A DNA stretch of 64,000 nt from Fragum whitleyi (Eukaryota > Mollusca > Bivalvia > Cardiida > Cardiidae). Shown here in pieces: positions 23,751 to 38,700 of the stretch (position 1 is the stretch's first letter; every line of letters starts with the position of its first letter). A program made the position numbers and the translations under genes. Below the pieces are notes generated by a model. That model was not told the origin of the DNA. It ran no database searches and was given only the letters and a program-made list of their open reading frames with translations. The DNA lies in the NCBI GenBank assembly GCA_948146395.1, contig OX411548.1, forward strand, positions 59,291,020-59,355,019, given 5' to 3'.

Positions 23751-26700
23751 ATGGGTGCTGGACCATTGGTTGTGGAGATCATATGTACCTGTTTCCTGGC
23801 GGCCATTTTGTTGAATCGGTATGGAGACCTACGTAAACAGCATATTTTGGTGACGCTGTTTACATTCATTGCCTGGTACTTCTCTCTCATGATCATATTC
23901 ATCTTGCCTCTGGATGTATCGATTGTAAGTATAAAGATTGAACTTAACTTATTTGGAGTGATATTAATTTTACAATCTGCCTCCTGCAAAGGAAATAAAT
24001 TCTTTCTACCATCAAGGAACCTTGGTCTGAACATTTAACCAGCCTATTAGGAGAGCTAACATTATCTTGCGATATGGGGGCATTTTCTAATTCTGACCTA
24101 TCTGATTTGAGCATTCTGGGTAGTGTTATTCGTGACAACTCGGCCGATTCTGTCCAGCTACTTTCAAAATGTCAGCGGCCATGAAATTCCGTTATTCCAA
24201 TATACTTTCGCAATTTAAACCAATATTTCTGTCAATTAATTTAAGGCAAAATTAAGTTTGATTTCAACAAAAATGAATTTTTAATTGAAATTCTTCATTT
24301 ACTACTTTTTGGCGATAGAAATACGCAGTTATGCGTACGAGGTAGCAATATTTATCCCAATCTGGATAAGTGATACGGTCCTGAAGACAGGTCAATCTTT
24401 GGAGAATATGACATGCGCAGACAACGGGGGAGTTAAACTATGGATTGACCTATATTTTTGATGTGGTAACCCAGGAAGCTATTTCCACTAAGGGTTCAGG
24501 TTTCAATTTCATTATATAATAGCTTTCAAACAAATGTCTTAAGTGACATTTAGATTTAGAGATCTTAAGTTATAGGTTGTAAAATCATTATTAATTCAAA
24601 GATTCATGTTTTGTTTCTTTTATCTGGTCCAAAAAGTCAAGAAATTGACAATTGTGTTGTAAGTTTTAATTGCAGTTTTACAATGTACATGATTCAAATG
24701 AGCATTTGCTACTTGGGTTTCATCAAGATGGGCCCTTCCCTCTTCTCTTGACATGTGTGTATTTCTTTCAGACATTTTACAACCAATGTTTAGAAGAACA
24801 GACCAAAACCATTCCAACATTAAGCCCCAGCACAACACCTGTCTCATCAACTCAGCCCTCTAACTACAGTACCACTACCAATGCCACTGTTACCAGTCCA
24901 GGTCATGACCTGGCACTTCGATCTGTACTGGGACAGTGTCAGAAGCCCGTCAGTCATGTACCTAGTCATGTGTTACCTACATTGTGGAAAATTGTCTACT
25001 GGACGTCACAGTTCCTTACATGGTGTGTATTTAAGGACACTGTTTTATGGTTTTAAGGGATGTATGTTTTGCGAGTCTGAGACTCTTGAATAAGTGGACA
25101 GGACTCTCAAAACTTTCTGATATGAGACTTTAGGATCCTCTAGGGATCATCTTCAAAGATGAATTGAGGACTTGTTTAAAACAACCTTCAATTCTTCTCT
25201 GAAGTTGATACTAAAAAACATAACTTTACAATAACTTGTGTAGCTTAATCTAAAATTTTTTAACATTTTTACTCAAAACTTGAGGATAGCTGAAAGAAAA
25301 ATAGTCCACAATTAAAGCAGGGACTCTCAAAACTTAAGTAAGAACCCCATATGAGCCTAACTTTTGGGTCCTTCGGATACCATTTTGTTGATGTGACCTC
25401 TCACCAATGGGTCGATAATCGTAGATCTATGTGAGATAGTAGCTGGAGGCTAGGAAAGGATGTAATGGTAGTACTGGCGTGAGAAATACCAGGAATCCAT
25501 TGTTAGGTGCTCCAGCCGCCGTGATATAACTGAAATAATGTTGAAAGCGGCGTAAAACCCCATTCAATCAATCAATCAATTGTTGATGTGACACTAAAAC
25601 CCTGCTGTCACAGTCTGTAGTCTTATTTTGATAACCATTTTCTCATCCATTTGTGATAGTATTTGTTACCATTCAACTCTCATCTGTTAACTCTGTTTTG
25701 AAAATTTCATAATCAAAAGTGATATCTATATTGTATAAAAACAGTAAATCTTTTAGATGATCATTGAGTTAAGCATTACTTAAATTTGTCTTTTACTTAC
25801 AAAGATTTGTGAAAACAACTCTTGGATCTTTCGAAAAAGGAATTATTATCATGCAGTGCATACAATGAAGATGTTTGAAGGCTGACCTCAAGATCAAAGG
25901 AATAATCGTGGTTTAAGAATGAATTACCCTCATTCAACTGGTACTGGTTAGAATTGTCTCATCAAAACTATTCCAATGAGCATTTGATAAAAAACACTCG
26001 GTATTTCAATATTTCGGCAAAACATTCCTTTTCCAAGAAAAATGAAACAAATCTTAACATGATTTGTTTCAATTATCTTGAAAAAGGCAATTTTTGCTGA
26101 AATGTTGAAATACCAAGTGTTTTTATTGAATGTTTATTCTATTCCTTTTGGAATTATATTGTGATATTGTATTCCAATGAGTACCCATAAAATAGGGTTT
26201 GGATGAGAAATAGATTGATAAGATAGTTAGATTGTCATCAATCCCTCTAACATCCTGTTTATGTATTCCCAGGTTACTTTTACCCATGATGCAATCCTAC
26301 TCAAGAGCTGGAGACTTCACTGTGATGGGAAAAATTAAATCAGCCCTTATAGAAAACGCTATTTATTATGGGACATATCTGTTGATATTTGGTATATGTC
26401 TGATATATGTGGCTGCTAGACCTGACTTGAATATTGATGCGTAAGTATTAACGTATTTAGAGCCACCTCCGTTGCATTTTGGCAAAGAGGGTTTTCTGAG
26501 ACTTTAAACTCAATTAATTTGCTGAATGTATGAACAAGGGCATGAACTGTTATAGTATTGGTAACCTTGACATTGTATCAATAACTTGAATATCTATCAA
26601 AAAAACAGATATGTAATGTAAGAGGTCAACATTAACTATTTTGTCTAAAGAATTGATTTGATTGGCTAATTCACCACATAATTATAAATCAGATTCAGTG

Positions 26701-29700
26701 CTCTCAATTTAGGGGTGGACAAAATAACATAAATCCAGAATTTCCGAAAAATGTCCGAAATTAAAATAGTGTTTGAGATTTTAGTTAGCATCCTGTTATT
26801 TAATCCCAGCCTTGGCATCATTGTGTCATTTATAAGCATTTGGCAATTTTTGGCAATTTACATTTGATACCAGTATATTATGTAAGCTGATATGGTTACA
26901 TGCAAGCATTACTATTAGATTTCTTTCCTTCTAGTGAGAAGTTAAAAGTGATTGGTGTCACAGCCAGTAATACATGGGGGCTGTTCCTTCTAGTACTCCT
27001 ACTGGGTTATGGTCTGGTGGAGGTACCCAGGTATGTGTGGAATAAAGCCAAACACACTTACATGCTGTCTAGGACATATTTCAAGATAGCTAAACAGAGT
27101 ACAGAGAAAACAGAGGCTGAGGAAAACTTGGAAGATGTGCTAGAGGTGAGAATTGGCATTGTAGAATTTGAACCATTAGCAAAAAATAAAATTGAAGCTA
27201 TTGTATGTGTATGTGGAGCCGCCCAAATAAAAAAAGAAGTTATTTGAAAGAGGTTACTCATAAAAACAAACAATCAATTTGATTTTAGGGGGGTTTCTGT
27301 AGCAAAGCCTCGCCATGATAAATTATCCCAAACTAGACCAGATAACATTGATATTTTAAGACACTTACATGTTATTCTCTATTTCCTGAAAGTTTGAAAA
27401 GAATTGAGTCAAAAGTGTGACCTCAAGACTGGTAATTTTCTAATTGTTGATTATAGAATATTCCTAATGGACTCTTGACAATGGACCTCTGAGTGTCACA
27501 AAAATGTGTTTGTATGTACATGTTCATCTTTGATGGACATTTAAACATCATAACAACAGTTTTATTCAATCCATTAGTATGCTAATATCATCACAATTTT
27601 TTCTTTTCTTGCAGGAAGTGAAGCAAGCCTCAGAAAAGATTCGCTACAATCATGCACTCAGAAAACATGTGGACACAATATTACTGAAGGTAAGTAGTAC
27701 ATTATACTTAACATTTGAGCCTGTGTGTGATATTTCCAACAATTTAAAATATATGCAAAGATGAGACTCTGAATGCTTAAGGGGGGCTTTTAGGATCACC
27801 CTGAGTCTGTCATCCGTCATCAACAATCTTAAAATCTTCTGCTCCTGAACCACTGGGACAATTTCAAAGAAACTTTACGAGAATGTTCCTTGTGTGACCC
27901 TTTTCAAAAATGTTTACAGATTTTGATTAGCCCATAAATAAGGGTGTGGCAGGGTGCAGCTTATTTTGAGCCTGAAATGTTTGGAGGACATCTCCTCCTG
28001 GACCGCTGGGCAAATTTCAATGGCACTTTACCCAAATGTTCCTTGGATGACCCTGTGCAAGAAATTAGGATTGACCCCCCAAATATGGGTTTTGCAGGGC
28101 AGGGCTAATTGTTAGCCCCAAGTCTTTGAATGATATCTCCACCTGAACCACTGGGCTGATTTCAATGAAAATTTACCAGAATATTCCTTGGGTTTCGAGA
28201 ATTTTTTATTGATCCATAAATATGGGCGTGGCAGGGCGGGTCTTATTTTGAGTCTCCTATGTAATGAATGGTGGGACAGGGTCTACTATCACTTTCAATT
28301 CTTGGAATAATATCTCCTCTTCAACAATAAGGCAAATGTGAATGAAACTTTGTAAGAAATTTACTTGAATGGGATCCACTGGACAAATAAAGTTTAGGTG
28401 AGTGGTTTAGGGCCATTCTTGCCCTCTTGTTACTTGATAAATGTCTACCTTAGCTTAATGAATTATGAACATCATATCATTTGTTTAATTTGTATCTTTA
28501 ATCAGTGTCCAGAATCTGTGAGGAATAGCGTGAGTCGTACTGAGGACTACGAAGATTATAACAAGAGTATCGACACTCCATCAGAGAAGACACTCGTTAA
28601 ACTACATCGTAATGTGATCTATGCCATGCAGACCAATCAGCGCCATCAGACACAGTGGAGCATGATGATGCAACACGCATTTGAACTTGAGGACGTGATC
28701 ATGAATGAGATGAGTGGAGATCGAAGGTTTAAATCTAGTCTACCTATACAGAGAAAGAGTTTTATACAGCGCATTTATAATCCACAAACTGGTAATTGGT
28801 TATTAGCAAATTTTTGTCGTTAATTGCAATCAGTAAGACATAAAACTTTAAGGGTTACTCTGATATTTTATATAAAAAACTTGACCACAAAATTGGAACA
28901 GATCAAAACTAAAATAAAAAGAATTCTTAGTTCATACAAACCGATATCATTGTGATGTTATTGTGCTCCATGACAAATATGACAATACAGTAAAACTTGT
29001 GTTAAAGACATTAGAATTATTTATCTTTGAGACCTTATTTTATCTTTCTAAGATTTGAGTATATAATCCTCCATGAACAAGTTACCTATAAAAATGTGCT
29101 TATCTGCTCATAAGAAACCCCATGTCTGAAATGTCAGGCTTTATAGGAATGCCAAAACCTGGTAACCCATTCACACACACCTTGAATTTAAAAAAAAAAA
29201 ATTGATATATCTATGGCTTAGAGCAAAAACTGTTTTGTGCTGAGTCATCAAAATATTTACCATTGTGATTATCATGATGGTCTTGTAGTTCAACAATCAT
29301 ATTTTATGTATATTACAGAATGGTACTGGAAGTGTTTGGTGGAACCATGGGTATGCCGTGTATTAGCTGTTATATTGACCATTGTCTCCTTCATGGTAGT
29401 CTGGTCCGAATGCCTTTTCTTCATTAAGGACCCTGTCCTCTCTATATTTGCTGTATTCATTAACCTGGCAAAGGAAAACTATGATTATGTTTATATTGAG
29501 GTAAGTATATAATACAGTTATTTGCACTCCGAGTTGTCAGCGCAAGACTATTGTAAGTGCCTATATATTCATAGGCACTTACAGTAGTGTTGCACTGACC
29601 CCTTGACTTATTCTTTAGATTTATAGTAAACACCATTTCGAAAAGGAGATATCTCATTAAACTATGTTTTTCATTAGTCTTACTAGGAGCATTGATTTTC

Positions 29701-32700
29701 AGTGTGAGACAGATTTGCTTTTCTTTAGGTTAAAAAACCCCTTTATTTTCACAAGTTAAAGTACTGCTTTTATAGTTCATGTAATAAAAGATTATTGATC
29801 TTACTTAAAAAAACAATCTTCTTATTTCTTTAATGAAAAGAAATAGACAAAATGTGAAAATTATATTATAAATTACCTTTAAGTGCTCAATTGGCTCACG
29901 ACATTTTGTTGGCATGAGTATAATGGGCCCTGTTTGATGATGTCAAATGTGAAATGAACAAAAACAGGATTTGAGGTCTTAGTTATTTCTCTGATTTTTG
30001 AGGTAAAATCGCCAAATGATTATCTCCAAGAAATCTTTATAATAAACCTGGAAAGCATTTCAGGAAACATCATAAACAGGGCAAGTGTTTGACTGGTAAA
30101 CCAGGGTTTTGACCCCCCAAAATATGAAAATATCTTAATTTGACCCTTAGAAATTTCTTCCAAGGGGGTCATTATGACCTTGAGAGAAATTTCTAAGGGT
30201 CAAAACTTTTTAAGATGCATCAAATATACAATCTCAAATTTTACAAATCAGTCGCTTACTCTACATCTTATGAAGAAAGGTCAAATAACCTATGCAACTT
30301 TTATTCATGATTGGCTCTTTCTCTTCTTGACCCCTTTAAAATCCGTTTTGACCCCCTGAATTTAAATGGTTAAGGAGACAATGACTCCCTAATTACAAAC
30401 ACTATGATGAGTCCTATTATTACTTTGACCCTTTTAAAATCCATTGTGACCCCCCAAATTAACTGGTAAAGAGGTCAATGGCTTTAATCACAAACACTAC
30501 CACTAGGCCTGATAATACCCTATGTTTATATTTTTCAGTTGGCCAGTATCCTGACTATAGCTTACCTGTGTACCTGCGCCTATTATAGTGTATTCCAGAT
30601 TAAAATATTTAACTACTATTATATAGCCCCGCATCATCAAACCAACGAATATAGTCTTATCTTTACTGGCATGTAAGTTGCTCTTGGTTATTGATTACTA
30701 GAAATTTCAATATAAAGTCTATTTGATTATAAAAAAAAAACAAACTCAGCAGTGTTTATTTTAGGCAGTGGGATTGGGTGATTGCTCCATTTTTTTTCAA
30801 AGATCCCCCATATTTTCTAGATTTTACTATGAACAAAGAGTATTGAATACCAGTTATTTCTTGATTGCTTCAATTTTGTGCTGAAATCCCCCACAGTAAT
30901 GAAATCCTAGAATAAACAGTGCCTCAGACTTTAAATCTGTTCAAGCCAGCCTTTGTTAATAGCATGTTACATAGTAGGGTTGCTTGTAAATTAATAATTA
31001 TTATAAAGGAAAAAACAAAGAACGAGACCCAGAATTTCAGAAAAATATATTTTGCCTGCAGGTCTTTCTAAAAATAGCCATAGGCAGTAATTATGACATC
31101 ATCAAAACAAAGATTTTTGTGCAAGTAAAAATAACTAACTTCTTGTATCATGTGATGATAAAATATACGGAACAACAAAAAATGCATTGCTTCATTTTAA
31201 GATAGAACTTTTTTCATTATATAACGTTTGAAAGAATGGTTATATCAAAATAAACATTGACCAATTGTTGATTTGTGTCTCAAAGGTCAATAAGGTATAC
31301 ATACGCATTGCAGAGTTACACTATCATAAAGGTGACAACCCCCAAAATTAAAAATTTTGAAATTGGAGAAGGTTTCCATTGCTCAGTAAAAGTCACTAGC
31401 GTGTGAATCCATGTGCAAATTGCACTCAAAGAATGTCTGACACATGGGTTTCTGAATTTTATCAAGACTTACTCCCAATATGGCTATCCATTAGCTGCGC
31501 GTGCTACCTCAATCTGACTCAATACCTTGGGTTTTTGTGCTCTTTTTTGTCTCTCATTGTAAGCTTGTATTTGACGTGCTAGATCTTGAGATAAGTCCAG
31601 TAGGTGAAAATTAGGCATTGGTATCACTAAAAAAATTGTGCGTGCGAAGATAGTCCACAGTTGCATGAGCTGAATGGACCATAACATTGACTTTCTCATG
31701 GGGTGCTACTGAAGGATTCAATACTCGGCTCAGATTCATAATTTTTGTGTTTCACTATCATCACAAGTCCACTAAAACCTGAAAAACTGTGACATAGAGA
31801 GTAAGAATTTCCTGTCATATCACCTTTTAATGCAGCCTCCTCAACGTGTCAGCATCCAAAGTATGGCACCGAGAGCTGTTAAAATCAATGTTTTAACCTT
31901 ACAATAGGCCAGTCATTGTCCCTCATGGCAGTTGCAAGAGTCCTTGATTTAATAAAACAGTTCAATGTGACTATGCGGGATGGCGTTCCAAAATTCAATT
32001 TTTGGCTACCGCCAAACTCGAAGACTTTGCTTGATCTGATAAATGTCTACACTGTTTTTCATTACCACCTTTATTTGCTGTTATACTTGACCAACTTTAT
32101 TATCGTTTGATGCATTCGATCTCTTGCATGAGCAGAAAACATGTTTATCACATTCAAGAGTTTTTACTCAACTGAGTATGAGTTTAGGAATAAATTTCAT
32201 CACAATTGTGTACCTAGTGGACGGCCAAACTAAAGAAATGTCATATCAGTGGATTGATCGATTTCAGGGTAAAATTATATGTCATTGAAAAGTGATGCAT
32301 TATTTTTGTTGTTCAGTATATAATAAGAGTCAGTTGCTCAACAAATTGAATGATTTCCTAATGGCTTATCAATTGCATGTGAATAACTTGGTTTTCAGAA
32401 ATCCTTGGTCAATTTAAGTATATCAGTTGGAACAGACCGATGGCTACCAAGCTCTTTTGCTTAATACCAATTAATTTCTGTTCAATTATCTAACTTTATG
32501 CCTAAAATTAATGTAAAATTAGAATCTTGTTTGTTTTCCAGGGTATTATGTCGACTTACTCCACCCATGTGTTTAAATTTCCTTGGTCTGATACATCTAG
32601 ACAGCCATGTGACCCACTCAGATCAGATCCAGGAGACGGCCTATACAAGGGTAATGTTATGATGTTTGTTAGTCTACGTGCCCTTGATTAACCCTTTTCT

Positions 32701-35700
32701 ATTTTTTTAGAATCTGAGATAGTCCTAATTCAAAGAGTTTATGAGTTTGAAGAAATAAATGAAAAGTGGGTGTAGTCTGAATAGTAACCATCCCATGTGA
32801 TCGAAAATATCGTGGGAAAAGGAAAAAGTGTCTGGCAAAAGCAATTTTTTCTTTGTCCAGAATGTTATCTTAAGGGTTACAACAATGGGCATACTTTTTG
32901 GGTAATGTGTAGGAAAGAGGTAAAAAGTTTAGTATTTTCTTGAAAAAAAAAATTGAAGAGTACTTTTGCTAATATCATCAAGCTGATTCTATTGAATACA
33001 TATTTTTACATAACATTTTACTTATTGCGGTATTTCAGAATTTATTTAGAGGCTACAAACATCTCGATATTCCGGTATTGTAACATTTTTAAGCTTCATT
33101 GCATGTCATGGGATACAGATTTTGCAAAGTATTTTCTATGAGCCAATTGTATGAAGGGAATGAATATTTTGATAAAATAAGATTTGTTAAATGAATTATG
33201 AAAAAAGATTCTTTGAATCTTAACCTTGAGTGTATGTCGAGGGGTCAGAGCAATACTATTGCAAGTGCCTATAAATATATAGGCACTTACAATAGTTTTG
33301 CACTGACCCCTGGATGTGTTATTGTTGATTTTCTAATGCACAGATTTATTAAGAGGAGTCAATGCAAAACTATTGTAAGTGCCTATAAATTCTAATGGCG
33401 TTTACTGTAATTTTGCATTGAGCCCCCCAATTGGATTCTGTTGCCTTAAAAAAAGTGTAAGGCTCTTAAGCTGTTTGGCAGTAAAAACTTCATGGCTTGT
33501 GCAAGCCTTTTAAATTTGGGAGTCATTGACCCCTGAACCATAAAATTCTGGGGGTCAAAGCTGGTTTGGAGAAGGTAAAAAAAGAGAAAAACATCAAAAC
33601 TTATCAGTCTTAAAAAGTAATCCATATAACTGAATCAACACAAACAATAAAGTGTAAACACATTTTATTGTTAATGCTTTTTCATTTATAATAGATCTTT
33701 TGTAATAGTATGAAGTAAACAATTGATCTTTATAATCTTTTATATTGCATAGGTTGCACCACTGGAAATAAAGTTTGTCAAAATAACACCCGCAGAGAAT
33801 TTTTGAGGGTCGAAATGGGATTTTTGGGAGTCAAAACCCTGGATTGGGTTGGGGACAAAAAGAACCCTAACTAAATTAATTTTAAAGTTGACTACAGACA
33901 ATAATTTTAAGTTATTTGAAGTAATGTATTAAGCAATCAGCCACCTAGGGAAATTTGAAATTTGATTTTATTGACCATGTCTATGGTTGATGATGGAAGC
34001 TGTTTTGTTTCATACTAACTTTTGTTCATTTGTTTAACTAAAAGTTGGTAAATGGTAACATAAAATACTAACAGGGTACTTTTTCTTGATATTTCATTGA
34101 AATGATTTCATTATAGATATTTCGTAGCTATTCTATTTAATGAGTCTTGTGTAAGAATTTATAAACTGTAACCAGGGAAAAATAGATACATGCACTATGG
34201 CTGGCCAAATATGCGTAACTATATTTTAGCAATTCGATCCCCTCAAAATGAAATTTAGTCCTTATACTTAGCTGAGCTGATTTGATGTGAGAAAGAATTA
34301 CATTTGAACTGATTGAATAATTTTAGGACATCATGTAAGTTTCTTCAACATAAGATAAAAATCTACAAAATTATACTTACCAACAAAAATAATGCATCAC
34401 CAAAATTTTTAGATGCAACTATTGCAAAAATCTTAAGTTTTGAAGAATGATTATACCCAATTCAATATTAAACTATTATTGACTTGTGATAAAAAGGATG
34501 AAGCCTTATACATACACATTGAAGAGGGGCAAACGCTCAGAGACGGCAACCCCACTAATCGAAAAAGCAATCACATACAATTTCTTTTTTTAAAAAAATG
34601 TTTTTTAGAATAGTTGAGTCAAGCTAACTGATAACTTTAAGGCTAAAGGCTATTTGCTTTTTACTTTTTATCACCTTTTTCATATCCTTTAACAAGATCT
34701 ATAGAACTGTTTCCCTAATGTACATCTGCCATTAAGATTAGTCCAATTGTAGAAAATAACATGGGGAAAGGAGAAATTGCCTGTTTTCTTCTTCCCCAAT
34801 ATTTAATATTGTATAAATTCAAGGAAACTTAGAATTCTAGGACTGTACAGTAAAATGTTAAATCAATTCCTCTTTCTTTCAGATAATGGGCCACATGGAC
34901 GTGATTCCGATCATTTCTGACGGGTTCAACATTTATTTCCCAATTATGATAGTCTTGTTGTGTATATGTACATATTTTAGTCTGGGGAGTCGTATACTTC
35001 ACCTCCTGGGTATTAATCAGTTTATCGGAGATGATGATCTGACACAGGAACTCGTAGATGAGGGACGTGAGATTGTGAAAAGAGGTGGGTACAGTTAATT
35101 ACATTGTGAAAATTGTCATTCATTTCAATAAAAACCATTCTACGGCAAATCATTCACTCAGTGCTACATTCATGCATTCCAAACACTTACTCAAACCATT
35201 CAAAAACATTGGATGAAACTATTTTGATTAGTTCATCAGCATGGAATTAAATAGAAGTAATTGATTTGTGCAATCAAAACCATTCTTCACATCTTTTATG
35301 AAAATGTAGTAATTGACTTTGGTCCCTTGAAGTTCTTTGCAAAATTCTTAGGTATTTTGACATCCTAGTTCTACAAGGTCAATTTTGCTCTAACAGGAGA
35401 TAGATACCTACAAACATTTAGCATAGTCTTATAGTCAGATGAGGTCAACATGTCTTGGTGAAAGAAAAAAATGGTGGATTTCTGTTACTGATTGAGATAT
35501 TAAGAATTAAATTTGTTAGAAATATTTGAAGTATTGAATAAGATTTTGATGGTTGTTTCATTGGAAAAAGTCAAGTACTTAGCATTAATTTTTATTCCCA
35601 ACTCCCTAATGACTCCCAACACATTGAGTAGCTTTGATCAGTAAGAAATGTTTTATAGAAATGATAATAAACAGGTTTATTATTTCATTGTGTAAAGAAA

Positions 35701-38700
35701 GGAGAAGATTGGACAGAAAGGCTGACAGTGAGGCCCGGAGACGAGAATGGAACACAAAGTTTGGTGACAGCGGGTCGTCTAGCCGGGGATCACGAGTTGA
35801 AGCTGCGGAAGATCTGAAGATTCGGTCAGGGGGAGGAAACCCTGGTAAGAGATGGACACATTATTCCCACTGATATTATGAAACATTTAACATGATAAAT
35901 GTCTGTAATAGAATATAATCGTAACCCAATTCGAGAGAATCTTGGTTTTTTATGCCCTTCAATGAATAAGGTTTGGAAAGTTTAAGATGTTTAGTGATTT
36001 TATTAATAACAAGTATTTTCTTCATATGCCACAATGGAAAGTAGTGGAATGCTTTGTAAACCAATATCCATCATTTTAGTGAAAAAAGTGAAATTGTTTG
36101 TATCACTTCTAGTTTTAGTTCAACTTTTTTCTTTTTGAAAAAAAAAATGTTTTGTTGGGCAATATTTTCTTTGTCATTGTCAGATTTTTTTTCGTTTTAA
36201 TTCTTTTTTCGAGAATTTGCTAGAATTATATCCCCATTTTTGCCATCTAGCATTCCATTGTCAAGCGTTTTTTTGTTTTTGTTAGAATAGATATAGTAAT
36301 TATGTGACATTGAATCATTTGCACATTTAAAAAACACATTTTGTATAGAATTTGAAATAAGAGGGGATAGTTACTCTGAAACATTTGAGCCTGTGCGTGA
36401 CATTTCCAACAATTCAGCTCATGCCTAATGTGCTAATATTGAGAATCCTAGAAAGCCTGATTTTTTCAATTGAATGATCACATGATTGTCTTAAGATACT
36501 ATCAGGCCTTATCTATTTGGAAAGCACATAGTCAAGACTCTAGTCAGACTGTGCAGATGCAGATAGTTAAAAGGTTGGCTAAAAGAAATTTTGACCCAGG
36601 GTAAGCCCTGACTTGTTCAATATTTCAGGACCATTCATCCTAAAGCCCCTATATACAAACTGTAGAATAATCCATATTCAAATGATTCAGTCTAGTGAAT
36701 CCTTGTAAAAATGCCTAAAAATGTAATTACTTTTTAGAATATCAATTCTAGAACCAAGTTAATATTTTACAGAAAACTCAAGATTTAACAATGGTCTAGA
36801 GACCTTTATGTATATATCTGAATAATTCTTATATATTGTATCTGGGCCTGAGTTTATAAAACTTTTCTTATTCGCAACTCAAAATTTTCTCAAATTTCAA
36901 CTTGAGATTGAATTTGTAATTCTGTTGTAATAATACCGGTATAATAAATGTATAAACATTAAAGACATTATTAGTTAGTTGTAGTAAATAGCAACTTATT
37001 GATATCATCTTTTACATTCATAAATTTATTTAAATTCTAAATTTGAGAACAATCTCAAATGAGCATGAAGAAAGTTTTATAACCTCAGGCCCTGAATATC
37101 ATTGTCATTAATTACTATTTTATAAAAAAAAAATCCACTGGGAACAGGAAAAAATCAACTTCTTGATAATTAAAATATCATTCTAACCAATATAATTTAA
37201 TGCCAAGTTTGCTGTTTGTTGTTTACTTGTTTAGATTGCTATATCACTGTTTGTTTGCTTTATTGGCTCAACAATCATTAATTATCTGATCTTCAATGTG
37301 GATAGCCAGAATTAACCTTGCTAACCCGGAATATTCCTGCTTTAACTGGAGGTATAGACAAAGATCAGCTTGAACAAATGCACAGTCTGATCTTTGTCTA
37401 AACCACTTATTTGTCTTGTTTGACCAAGAATCATGGAAAGTATTAACTTTCAAGAGAAATATTGGCAAACAGTTTCTTCTTTCAGAGCCTTCAGCACATT
37501 TGAGTTTGATTTTGCATAGAATTCTATTTTAGCATGATAAGGGTTAGACAGCTGTATTTACAGCATTTAGGTTTTTCATTGTCATATCCAAGTTCACAAA
37601 GTACTGAATGTAATGTGAATTTCGTTTAGATCAAGACTTTTCCAGAGCAGAAATGTTTGGTAGGAATATTTTTTTACCCTTTTATTAAAAGCACTATTAT
37701 AAACGATCAAACATATTATAGTCAGATTATCCATGCATTGCTTTAACTTTTTCCTTTTCAGTCATAGGATATTGTACTTTGATTAAATAATTGAGAAACT
37801 ATTGTGAAAAAGAAGAAACTACTTATAACAGGCGCCTTTTCATTGTCTGCACCTTTTCATTGTCTGCAATTGCTTTCAATCAAGACCAGTCTAAAATTTC
37901 TTACAAATGAGAAAAGGTTAAGCCCTGTTTTCACACAGCTTGCCACTTTTAACAGTATTAACAAATGAAAACTTCTCTTCTTGAGATATATAATGTGATG
38001 AAGGCGTCTGTGCCACTGAAAGCTAGTGTATAAATACAATGTTATTTTAAAAAGTATCAAATCATATTCAAGGGTGAAACTACCGTTACACACATTATGC
38101 AAGTGTGTAATAGAAATTAATTCTCTTTCAAAAATATCGTTGATGAATGATTATAACATCAAAACTACAGCTTATTCAAGCTGTAGTTACAATGTTTTGA
38201 TTATTCATGAATGCTCAAATTATAGAAAAGGGGAGCGGACAGAAGACATTAATCTTTTGTCACAGTCCACCTATCACCTTTATCCTATATATGCTGGTCT
38301 CCTTCTGAGGGCGTATAATTTTCAAAATCCTAGTTATGCCTGTGATATTGTTACAGCTGGAACACCTGACTATGGATTTCTGCTATTTGTCACACCACTG
38401 CTTCCACAATATCATTACTGAGCCTCAAATATTTGCATCGTTTGGTCATTAAGAACGCAGGCCTATTGTTCATGCTTTATGAAATTTTTATTTTAATTAA
38501 ACTTTTATATTATCAAATTCTGCTTGTAGCTTTTGCTTCATTATTATGCGCAGTACATAAAATCAAATGGTCAAAGAAAAACTTAGGAAATAAATTAAAT
38601 ATATATTTGATTTTCATAATTATCCTTCATGCTTGCTTACATTCATATCTTGTACTGATTTCCTCTATACCTTGAATACCCTAACCTGTTAACAATTTAT

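Noticed and set aside
24670..25056. 128-codon ORF read as a separate gene
   Set aside because: Its middle is LMBRD2 exon 2 (24772-25022); the ends are intron.
38026..38421. 131-codon plus-strand ORF in LMBRD2 intron 11
   Set aside because: It covers an inverted family C MITE and flank and has no domain signature.
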